Under the pieces are notes generated by a model. The model worked only from the letters and a program-made list of their open reading frames with translations, had not been told where the DNA came from and did no database searches. Source: Candidatus Campbelliibacteriota bacterium (lineage in GTDB: Bacteria > Patescibacteriota > Minisyncoccia > Phycocordibacterales > GCA-2747955). Taken from it: a DNA stretch of 32,972 bases. The number at the start of each line of letters is the position of its first letter. The first letter of the stretch is position 1. This document shows positions 25,586 through 32,972 of this stretch, in pieces. The position numbers and the translations under genes are program-made. The stretch is from the NCBI GenBank assembly GCA_947311625.1, contig CAMZKW010000002.1:83013-115984 (forward strand), read 5' to 3'.

Positions 25586-27556
25586 ATGAAAATTTTAAAA
25601 AATAAAAAAATATTTGCTTTATTGGTAGGATTGTTAGTTCTTTTGATTTTATTCTTTCTTTTAAGTCAGAATAAAATTACAAAAAAAGAACTTACCAACC
25701 AGGAAAAAGCAGTAAAGATAGTTCAAGAAGCAGATAAATATTTTGAAAATGCCACTGCAGAATCTTATGATGTTGCTAAGGCAGATGAGTTATATCATCA
25801 AGCACATAAACTTGACACAAATAATGAAAGAGCTTTTTATCAGTTAGTTAGGGTTTATTATGTTCAAGGGGAATTTAATGATGCAAATTCTTATGGAGAT
25901 GAATTTATCAAAAAATTTCCTAACAATGGAAGAATTCATTATATTTTAGGTTTAAATAATGCTTATGCTAGAAATTTAGATAGGGCTGAAAAAGAATTTA
26001 AAGAATTTATAAATTCAAAAGAAGTTGGAGAGGCTGGTTATTTAGATTTGGCTTGGGTGTATTTTAAAAAGGGAGAGTATCAAAAAGCAAAAGAAACTTT
26101 GGAAGCAGGAATTCAAAGATTTGGAGATAATGCTTGATTAAATCTTTCTCTAGCAATGAATAAATTTAATTTAGGGGAAGATAAAAAAGAAGTTTTGGCT
26201 TTGTTAGAAAAAGCAAAAACACAAGCAGAAAAAATTGATGAAAAAATTTGAAAGAGAAATTATTCATCAAATGATCCAAAATCATACAAAGATGATATTA
26301 ATAAATTTAGAAAGATTATTGATCTTAATATAAAACTTGTAAATGGAGAAGATATTTTTGCTGATGTTGTTGGTTTGGATAAAGGATTACAGATTGAAAC
26401 TTTATCCCCAAAAGGTTTAAAGGGTGGTTATACAGTTTCAGCTTGTTGTTCTGCACAAAAAGGGCAGAAGTGTAATGGCCCAGATAATGCTTGCGGTATG
26501 CATATAACTAATGGACAAATAGATTGTTCTGGTAAGTGTTCCATTCTTAAAAAAGCTGATAAATCTTACTGCACAGAAATTCAATTTTGAACTGAAAAAG
26601 TTGATTTATGAGATCAAAAGAAAGAAGTATGTAAAAATATTATCTGGGGAGAGTGAAAAAAAATTCCTGGGCAAGAAAAAGAAAAAAGAATAGGTAATGG
26701 AGAGATGCTAATAAAAGATTATAGACTTCATAATGTTGCACAAAAACAAAAAACTATTACTGGTAAAGAAAAACCTTCAAATATTTCAAATGCAACTAGC
26801 AAAATACATACAGAATTGCCAATTAAAAATTTAGGAGAGAAAAGAGATAAAAATTTAAAAAGTAATAGCAATGCAATAGTTTTTTATACAACATTAGAGT
26901 GTCAGATTGAAGAAGAGAGGCCTACAAATTGTATTTCAGATCATAATTTTAAACCTTCAAGTGATAATGTTTGTAAAGAAGTTAGGTTTGAGCAGCATGA
27001 TAATTGTTGAAATAAAAGATGAGTTAATGGTGATAAAGTTGGATGTACTTGTGGTGATAATTGTGATGATCCGACAGATCCTAGTGATGATGATCCGACA
27101 GATCTAGACGATATTATAAATACTGAAATTCCAATAGTTTTACCAGAACATCCAGTTCAAGAAGAAATTAGTATTGAATCTGGCTGATCATTAGATAATA
27201 TTCATTGAAATTCTTTTGATAAAATTGCATTATTAAAAACATCAAATATAAAAATATATGTTAGAGCTCAACCAAGAGGGGCTTGTTGAAGCAGTGGTTC
27301 GTGGGGAGATATATTTACTTTTAATATAAATAATACTAAAGTTAATGGAGTTGATAAAAGAAATAAATGACTAGGTATAGAAAACATTGTTTCTTTGGAG
27401 GGTGTGAGTACTTCTATTATACTTAAACCAAATTCTCATGCTCAAGAAGGTATTGTATTTTCACAACCAATAAAAAGTAGTTTTTGTGACGGTGCAGGAA
27501 TATCAAATAATGAGTTAAAGGTTAAGATTGTTAATATTATTCAACAAGAAATTTAA
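25586..27556 (+). CDS. TPR, Cys-rich and Asp-rich surface protein
   Basis: 656 residues with many TGA Trp codons. Membrane anchor (FALLVGLLVLLILFFLL) at the N-terminus. TPR units span about 40-200, such as 'KADELYHQAHKLDTNNERAF', 'GEFNDANSYGDEFIKKFPNN' and 'AYARNLDRAEKEFKEFI'. Cys-rich segments follow at about 286-320 ('ACCSAQKGQKCNGPDNACG') and 430-495. An acidic 'DDPTDPSDDDPTDLDD' (about 493-508) resembles calcium-binding linkers. Residues 515-656 look like a beta domain with paired Cys. Odd features are the joining of a periplasmic-type TPR to a Cys-rich ectodomain and very even use of TGA. Third gene of the secreted-B operon. No full-length homologue comes to mind. Confidence 0.82.
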
Positions 27557-27580
27557 AAAGACTAGAAAAAGTCTTTTTTC
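27555..27580 (+). terminator. Terminator after the TPR/Cys-rich gene
   Basis: Perfect arms aaaaagact (27555-27563) and agtcttttt (27570-27578), beginning at the TAA stop codon. Confidence 0.75.
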
Positions 27581-27585
27581 TTTGC

Positions 27586-27591
27586 TATAAT
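27586..27591 (+). promoter_or_regulatory. -10 box of the Cys-repeat gene
   Basis: TATAAT exactly six bases before the ATG at 27598, six bases after the terminator. Confidence 0.6.
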
Positions 27592-27597
27592 AAATTT

Positions 27598-28869
27598 ATG
27601 AATTTTAAAAAAAATTTTTTTTGGATTATTATTTTACTCTTTTTCTATAGTAGTATTATTTTTGCTATAAATCTACAGACATCAACAAATATACCGGTAT
27701 TATATGTGCAGGTTTTTCACAATGGAAAATGAAGTGGCTGGTCTGATCAAGCTGAAGTTTCTAAAGGAGATAAAGTATGATTCCATATTCATTCTTACGC
27801 TAATGGTGGGGATATTAAAAATTTAGTTAATTATTTAGATAATATAAATAATTATTCTTTTTTAAAAAATAATACTCATACTATAGTATCTACTCTAAAA
27901 GCGGCAAATGCTAATAAAATTTCTGGTTCAGTTCAGTTAAAATTTAAGGATAATTTAAAATTTAAATATGCTGGTTATAAATGAGCTACAAAGTTAAAAG
28001 GCCCAAATCCTGAAATAGATCAACATTATAAAAAAGTTCCTTTTGGGCAAAATGGTGATGAGGTTTTAACAAGAGAAGGTGTAAAATTAGGTAATTTAGA
28101 TAAAGATCATAGAAGTAATTTTTTAGTATTTTTCTATTTAGAAGGTGTAGAGCCAGCAATCTCTGGAAATTGTGGTGATATAAAAAATTCTTGTAAAAAG
28201 GGAAAATTTATTGATATTAAAGATGATAATTTTTATTATAAATGAAGATGTTTAGGTCTTAATGGTGGGGAAAATAAAAATTGTGAATTAAGAAAAATCC
28301 CCATGGATGGAGTTTGTTCATCTAAATTTAATAAATGTTTAAAGGGGTATTTTAATGATTTGAAAGATGACGATAAATATTATATATGAAAATGCAATGG
28401 ACTAAATGGTGGTAAATCAGAAGAATGTAAAGTTGAAAAAAAACCAATAAATGGTGTGTGTGGTAGAAGTTTAAATAAGTGCTCCCATGGAAGTTTCTTG
28501 GATATCAAGGACAGTCATGAAAAAAAATTTTGAAAATGTAGAGGGTTATATGGGGGGCAAGATATAAACTGTTCTATACAAAAAATGTGTCCATGTACTT
28601 TAAATAAAGTAACTGATACTTCTAAGATTAATTCATCAACTATTAAAACTAGTGAGTATTCTGATTATGATTTTAAAAAAATATCAGATGAAAATATAAA
28701 ATTAAAATTAGATTTAAAATCTTGTAAAAATCCAAATATTAAAAATATAGTGGATAATTTAAATTATAAGATATGATTAAATTTTAAATTATGACATTGA
28801 ATACTATTAATAATATATACATTAATAATTGTTTTAATAACTAAATTACTATCGAAAAAAAGAAATTAA
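27598..28869 (+). CDS. Surface protein with three 48-residue Cys repeats and C-terminal anchor
   Basis: 423 residues, invisible to standard-code prediction except for a 3' piece. Signal peptide (FFWIIILLFFYSSIIFA). Beta-rich domain at about 30-185 ('PVLYVQVFHNGKWSGWSDQA', 'EVSKGDKVWFHIHSYANGGD'). Then three tandem repeats starting at Cys192, Cys240 and Cys288, exactly 48 residues apart. The pattern is C-x5/6-C-x2-G-F/Y-x-D-x-K-D ... Y/F-x-W-K/R-C-x-G-L-x-GG ... C. The repeat Trp is TGA every time. The C-terminus carries a Trp-rich membrane helix (LWHWILLIIYTLIIVLI) and a basic tail. Similar short Cys/Trp/GG repeats occur in surface proteins of other uncultured bacteria. Likely displayed on the cell surface; its neighbours suggest adhesion or host/cell contact (inference). 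Confidence 0.85.
28171..28602 (+). repeat. Three 144-bp coding repeats
   Basis: The Cys repeats of the surface protein have an exact 144-base period (Cys codons at 28171, 28315 and 28459). The DNA has diverged but the Cys, TGA-Trp and GG positions are kept, so the copies are old and under selection. Confidence 0.8.
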
Positions 28870-28884
28870 TTATTTCTTTTTTTT
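28855..28884 (+). terminator. Terminator overlapping the stop codon of the Cys-repeat gene
   Basis: 'aaaaaaagaaat' (28855-28866) pairs with 'atttcttttttt' (28872-28883). The TAA stop is in the loop. Confidence 0.75.
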
Positions 28885-28899
28885 ATATTTTAATTATTG

Positions 28900-28905
28900 T
28901 ATAAT
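28900..28905 (+). promoter_or_regulatory. -10 box of the second VirD4-like gene
   Basis: TATAAT exactly six bases before the ATG at 28912. Confidence 0.6.
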
Positions 28906-28911
28906 AAAGAT

Positions 28912-31900
28912 ATGATAAATAATTCTCTAGAAAAGAATATAAGTACACCAAAGCAAGAACTAGGTGAATTTAAAAATATTATTGAAAAAAAATCGGAAAT
29001 AAATTACGGGGAAAAATTTGAATCTCTCGATGATAAAAAAAAACTTGAAATAATAAAAACAGGTTTAGAACAACATAAGAATATTAATTCCGATAGGAAA
29101 ACACCTGAATATTCTGAAAAAATAAATCAGGCAGAGTCTGTTGTTTTAAGATTATCTCCAGAAAAAGATGATGAAAAAATGGAGGAACTACTAGGGTTAA
29201 TGGAGGAGGTTGGTATTTTAAATACCATAGAGTCTATAGAAAAAACAGAATCTTTTCATATCCTAGATGACTTTCATAGATTATTAGTCCAATATATCAA
29301 GGCTGGACACGAAACCGATGTTAAAGAAAAATTAGATATATATCCAGGATTACACATGTCTCTTTTTGAAATAAAATTACCTTCAATAGATAGAGAAGAG
29401 GATAAGGGGAAAAAACTTGAAGAACTTTTATCCTCAATGGAACAATTTTATTCTGGAATGTTTGCTTTAGCTGATAATGGAGTAAAAAATTTTTTCTCCA
29501 TAGAGGTTTCTTTTCCTGAAGGATCAGATCAAGTTAGTTTTTTCTGTGCTATTCCAGATGAAAAATCAGGACTATTTAGAAATCAAATTTTAGCTATTTT
29601 TTCCGATGCAAAAATTTCAGAGATAACAGATGACTATAATATTTTTAATGGATTAAAAAATGTTTCTGGTTCTGTTTTAAAATTTCAAGAATCTGAATAT
29701 TTACCTATAAAAACATATAAAGAATTAGACTACGATCCTATAAATATTATTTTGCAATCTTTTAATAATTTAGATATTAATGAAGGCGGTTCTATACAAA
29801 TAATTTTGTCACCTGCAAAACAAAATAAAAATGAAGATTTTGATAAAAAAATAGATGCCTTAAACGAGGGTAAGAATATAAAATCAGCTTTGAGTGGAGA
29901 AAAAAGTTTAATTTTTAAAGCTGCAGATTCTTTGCATGAAGCATTATTTAGTTCTGGAGATAAAAAAGAAGAAAAAGAAATTAAAGATAGAGAAAAAAGA
30001 AATATTATAATAGAACAATTAAAACTCAAAAATATTTCAAGATTATATAATGCAAATATTAGAATAATTACTTCGGGAAAAAATCAATCCCACGCGGATA
30101 TAATTCGTTCAGAATTGGAATCATCATTTTTACAATTTGAAAATGTTAATGGTAATAAATTTAAATTTAAAAAAATTGATAAAAAATATATTGAAGAATT
30201 TGTTAGAAAATATACATTCAGAATATTTGATAAAAAAGATTCTATAATGTTAAACACTACCGAGCTTACTTCTGTATTTCATTTTCCAAGGCAAAAACTT
30301 GGTGTTGGAAATATTTTGTCATCTTCAAATACCGTTGGAGCCCAAGTTTCTTCTAAAATAAAATCTGTGAAAGGTGAATATGGAGAAAAAAATATATTAA
30401 TTAATTCATCCTTTGATGTAGCTAATAATAAAATTGAAAAAATAGAATCAGATGACCTATGAGATAGGGGAGAAGTAGAAGAAAATACTTTTGTAGATAA
30501 AGAAATTAAGAATGATAGTGTAAATAATCCTTTTGCTAATTTTAAATTAAATAAAGAAGAATTTTTTGAAGATGAAAATAATTATTTAAAAGGAAAATTA
30601 TCTAAAAAAACTATAGAAAGTAAAAAAGATACTGAAGAAATATTATCCAACAATAGTAATAATACTTATGAAAATATTAATGAGGTAAATCAAAATAAGC
30701 AACTTGGTGGTTTAAAAAATATGGGTGATGCTTCTTTTAAAGAAGGGAAAAATATAATTTTAGGGATTAATGAATATCAGGGTATAGAAACACCTATCTA
30801 TTTACAACCCTTAGACAGAATGAGACATATGTATGTTATAGGTCAGACTGGTACTGGTAAAACCACTCTCTTAAAAAACATGATTGTACAGGATATAAAA
30901 AATGGAGATGGGGTTTGTTTTATAGATCCACATGGTTCAGATATTGAAGACATATTAGCCCAAATACCACCGGAAAGACATGATGATGTTATTTACTTTG
31001 ATCCTGCCTATCTAGAACGTCCTATGGGGTTAAATATGCTTGAATATGATGCAAGATATCCAGAACAGAAATCTTTTGTTGTAAATGAGCTTTTATCGAT
31101 TTTTGATAAACTATTTGATATGAAAACATCAGGTGGACCAATGTTTGAAATGTATTTTAGAAATGCAGTATTATTAACAATTGATGACCCAGAAGATGAA
31201 GCAACTCTACTTGATGTTGTAAGAGTGTTATCTGATAAAGAATATAGACAGTCAAAATTAAAAAAATCAACTAACATTACTGTAAATCAATTTTGAACTA
31301 AAATTGCTGAGCAAGCTGGTGGGGATGCTTCTATGGAAAATGTAATACCATATATTACATCAAAATTTGATGGATTTCTATCTAATGATTATATGAGACC
31401 TATTATTTCACAGGGGAAATCAGCATTTAATTTTAGACAAGTAATGGATGATAAAAAAATCCTTTTGATTAATTTATCAAAGGGAAGACTAGGTGAATTG
31501 AATGCTAATTTAATAGGTCTTATATTCGTTGGTAAAATTTTAATGGCTGCTTTATCTAGGGTTGATTCTTTAGATCAAAATTTACCACCATTTTATCTTT
31601 ATATAGATGAGTTTCAAAATGTTACAACTGATTCTATAGCTTCAATTTTATCGGAAGCTAGAAAATATAAACTTTCATTAAATATAGCTCATCAGTATAT
31701 AAAACAAATTGATGAAAGTATTAAAGATGCTGTATTTGGTAATGTTGGATCAATGGCAATTTTTAGGGTAGGTCAGGAAGATGCTGAATTTCTAGAAAAA
31801 CAATTGGCTCCAACTTTTAGTGCTTCTGATATTGCTTCCATTGATAATAGAAATGCTTATCTAAAAATGCTTGTTGATGGAGAACCGCAAAAACCATTCA

Positions 31901-32034
31901 ATATAAAAACTCTAGCTCCCGAGGAGGGGAGTAAAGAGAATGCTGAAATTATAAAAAATATTTCTAGACAAAAGTTTGGAAAAGATAGAAAAGAAATAGA
32001 AGAAATGATAAGAAAAAAAATTTCATTTTTATAA
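28912..32034 (+). CDS. Two-domain VirD4/TraG-like ATPase
   Basis: 1040 residues; TGA read as Trp at about residues 517 and 795 joins what would otherwise be three ORFs. Residues 1-500 are an N-terminal domain of the type found before CPR conjugation ATPases ('FFSIEVSFPEGSDQVSFFCA', 'DYDPINIILQSFNNLDINEG'). Residues 515-605 are an acidic linker. The C-terminal ATPase has Walker A 'GQTGTGKT' (644-651), 'FIDPHGSDIEDIL' and Walker B 'YLYIDEFQN' (about 896-904). 'AEQAGGDASMENVIPYITSK' and 'EARKYKLSLNIAHQYI' also fit the family. It is clearly paralogous to 7247 but has the extra N-terminus and lacks the Lys/Glu tail. Likely motor of a type IV secretion/conjugation-like apparatus. The ATG was preferred to TTG 28897 because of the six-base spacing to TATAAT. 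Confidence 0.9.
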
Positions 32035-32060
32035 AAAGTAATAATAAATATTTTTTTAAA

Positions 32061-32085
32061 ATGGGTGGCGCGCAGCGCCACCCAT
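32061..32085. repeat. GC-rich palindrome, REP-like
   Basis: ATGGGTGGCGC-gca-GCGCCACCCAT: 11-bp perfect arms in an otherwise AT-only gap. It shares GGGTGGCG...CGCCACCC with the hairpin at 24158-24180. It ends on the first base of the next promoter's -35 box and may insulate that promoter or end the ATPase transcript. Confidence 0.6.
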
Positions 32086-32130
32086 TGACTTTTTTTATAA
32101 ATTTATATAAAATATAAAAAAATAAAGGAG
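32085..32130 (+). promoter_or_regulatory. Promoter and Shine-Dalgarno of the 32137 gene
   Basis: TTGACT (32085-32090), 17-base spacer, TAAAAT (32108-32113), short leader with AAGGAG (32125-32130), six bases to ATG. The strong Shine-Dalgarno is unlike the other genes of this window. Confidence 0.7.
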
Positions 32131-32136
32131 ATTGCT

Positions 32137-32736
32137 ATGGGAACAAAAAAACCATTATATTATATCCAAAATATCGGATATAATAGTGAAAAAAAACTTT
32201 TAGAAGAAATCCAAAAAATGAGAAAAAAAGGATTTGTTTTGGCAGTTGATACAAATGGTAACGAAAGGGTGTACAGTCCCCAGAGTGAAAAAGGTAATTG
32301 GACAGCTGTATTAATTAAAGTTAAAGGTGAAGATGAAGAAACTTGGGAAGAATATAAGAAAAGAAAAAATATTCTTACCATAGGAATTGCTGATAAAAAA
32401 GCAAAACAGAAATGGAAAGAAAAAAACCTCTTTCATCATATAGTTAATAACCACCTAGTTTTTAAGGAGGATAAAAAGATGATAAAAAAACGAACAATAG
32501 ATTGGTATAAGCACGAGACCCATGATGAGCTTAAAGAAGTTCCTTTTCTACTTTGGGTACTTATTAGAATAGATTTCAAAACTCCCAAGAGAAGTGAAAT
32601 TCTCTTAGAAAAAAGAACCGAATATAATCATATATTGGGTAAAGACACGGAAGTATTCAGGGTCATCTGGATACAATTATATGAGTGGAAAAGGTTAAAA
32701 AATATTGGTGGATTATTACACATATCCAGAATATAG
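32137..32736 (+). CDS. Hypothetical protein, probably acquired
   Basis: 199 residues, family not recognised. No signal peptide or membrane helix; basic and rich in Lys, Trp and Tyr. Distinct stretches are 'GFVLAVDTNGNERVYSP', 'HHIVNNHLVFKEDKKM' and 'EYNHILGKDTEVFRVIWIQL'. All seven Trp codons are TGG and none TGA, and the start is set by a strong AAGGAG six bases upstream. In both respects it resembles the 6189 gene, though the proteins are not obviously similar. The next 50 bases form a hairpin. Probably a cytoplasmic protein brought in from a standard-code donor; function unknown. Confidence 0.78.
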   Translation: MGTKKPLYYIQNIGYNSEKKLLEEIQKMRKKGFVLAVDTNGNERVYSPQSEKGNWTAVLIKVKGEDEETWEEYKKRKNILTIGIADKKAKQKWKEKNLFHHIVNNHLVFKEDKKMIKKRTIDWYKHETHDELKEVPFLLWVLIRIDFKTPKRSEILLEKRTEYNHILGKDTEVFRVIWIQLYEWKRLKNIGGLLHISRI

Positions 32737-32784
32737 GAGAAGTATTTTAAGAGAGACCTCGCCAATATGGTGGAACCACTTCTC
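32737..32784 (+). other. Stem-loop directly after the 32137 stop codon
   Basis: GAGAAGT (32737-32743) pairs with ACTTCTC (32778-32784), enclosing a further 'ccaatatgg' palindrome. No T run; possibly a 3' stabiliser or an unrecognised RNA. Confidence 0.4.
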
Positions 32785-32790
32785 TTAATT

Positions 32791-32855
32791 TAAAAAACCA
32801 TCACGATAATATAAATTATTTTTAGTTTATATTATAAGTAGGGTGGTTTTATTTA
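32791..32855 (+). terminator. Long AT-rich hairpin ending in T-rich DNA
   Basis: Outer arms aaaaccatc and ggtggtttt (one mismatch), inner arms ataatataaa and tttatattat (perfect ten), followed by 'atttat'. Probable terminator of the 32137 transcript. Confidence 0.5.
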
Positions 32856-32866
32856 TATATTATATA

Positions 32867-32892
32867 TGTCGCACAATATACCTTTTGCGACA
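32867..32892. promoter_or_regulatory. TGTCGCA/TGCGACA inverted repeat
   Basis: Perfect 7-bp arms separated by 12 bases, flanked by TATATA tracts on both sides. Could be an operator or small hairpin. The remaining 80 bases to the window end are extremely AT-rich with nothing else recognisable. Confidence 0.35.
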
Positions 32893-32972
32893 AAGTATAT
32901 ATAAATATCATAGATATTAGATATTAATCTTAATCATAATACCTAATAATATATAAATATATAAACTAAAAA

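Noticed and set aside
26907-27107. Short hydrophobic ORF inside the TPR/Cys-rich gene
   Set aside because: Alternative frame of a well supported long gene; repetitive Met/Ile/Val composition comes from the Asp-rich segment.
28171-28602. CRISPR array
   Set aside because: The periodicity is in protein sequence, not in identical DNA repeats; no CRISPR array was seen anywhere in the window.
7247-31296. Series of split genes or pseudogenes suggested by in-frame TGA
   Set aside because: Frames continue without any other defect, conserved motifs lie on both sides, and TGA positions match conserved Trp.
1-32034. UGA as glycine (code 25)
   Set aside because: Gly does not fit NWTGIPV, NFTW, the propeller blade Trp or the CDPYxYWW motif, and a paralogous pilin has TGG where its sister has TGA.

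Overview
The window comes from a very AT-rich bacterium that reads UGA as tryptophan. Almost every long gene becomes one uninterrupted frame only when TGA is decoded, and the decoded positions are sites where tryptophan is conserved: the NWTGIPV motif of Clp ATPases, NFTW of CysRS, the G-x-x-W positions of PQQ-type propeller blades, TWxxQA in the helix-hairpin-helix tail of bL32, and CDPYxYWW of an HTTM-like protein. The gene style suggests a Patescibacteria/CPR lineage: bL32 fused to an HhH domain, small VirB2/TrbC-like pilins beside conjugation-type ATPases, and CPR-like CysRS and TopA. The recoding known to me in that group (Absconditabacteria, Gracilibacteria) is UGA to glycine, so tryptophan here is notable. 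A mollicute would also read UGA as Trp, but the gene content does not look mollicute. Taxonomy is inference.

Layout. 1-7121: topA (minus, running off the left edge), RNase P RNA, tRNA-Phe, a HIT hydrolase, a GC-richer lipoprotein with a peptidoglycan-binding domain, cysS (minus), and an unknown gene with a long structured leader and a Shine-Dalgarno site. 7247-11857: a VirD4/TraG-like ATPase with a huge Lys/Glu tail, a membrane protein, rlmH and rseP. 11998-19021: clpB-like ATPase, uppP, a small damaged ORF, bL32-HhH, tRNA-Asn, three small pilin-like membrane proteins, enolase. 19132-28869: an accessory surface/envelope region. Its minus arm holds a decayed propeller fragment, a membrane-anchored helical-repeat protein, a small secreted protein, a palindromic MITE-like element and a phosphoribosyltransferase fused to a beta-propeller. 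Its plus arm holds an HTTM-like membrane protein, a small membrane protein, a second small secreted protein and helical-repeat protein, a TPR/Cys-rich protein and a protein with three 48-residue Cys repeats. 28912-32736: a second, larger VirD4-like ATPase and another unknown gene with a Shine-Dalgarno site. The right end is AT-rich with hairpins.

Expression logic. Most genes have a TATAAT-like box only 5-11 bases (very often exactly 6) before the ATG and no Shine-Dalgarno, so their mRNAs are probably leaderless. Downstream cistrons also lack Shine-Dalgarno sites. Three genes (3025, 6189, 32137) use only TGG for Trp, and two of them have textbook Shine-Dalgarno sites; they look like recent arrivals from a standard-code donor.

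How the genes may work together (inference): the VirD4-like ATPases and the pilin-like proteins suggest a type IV secretion/pilus-like machine. The duplicated 'small secreted protein + anchored helical-repeat protein' cassette, the Cys-repeat proteins and the HTTM protein look like parts of a cell-surface complex. I do not recognise this complex as a described system.
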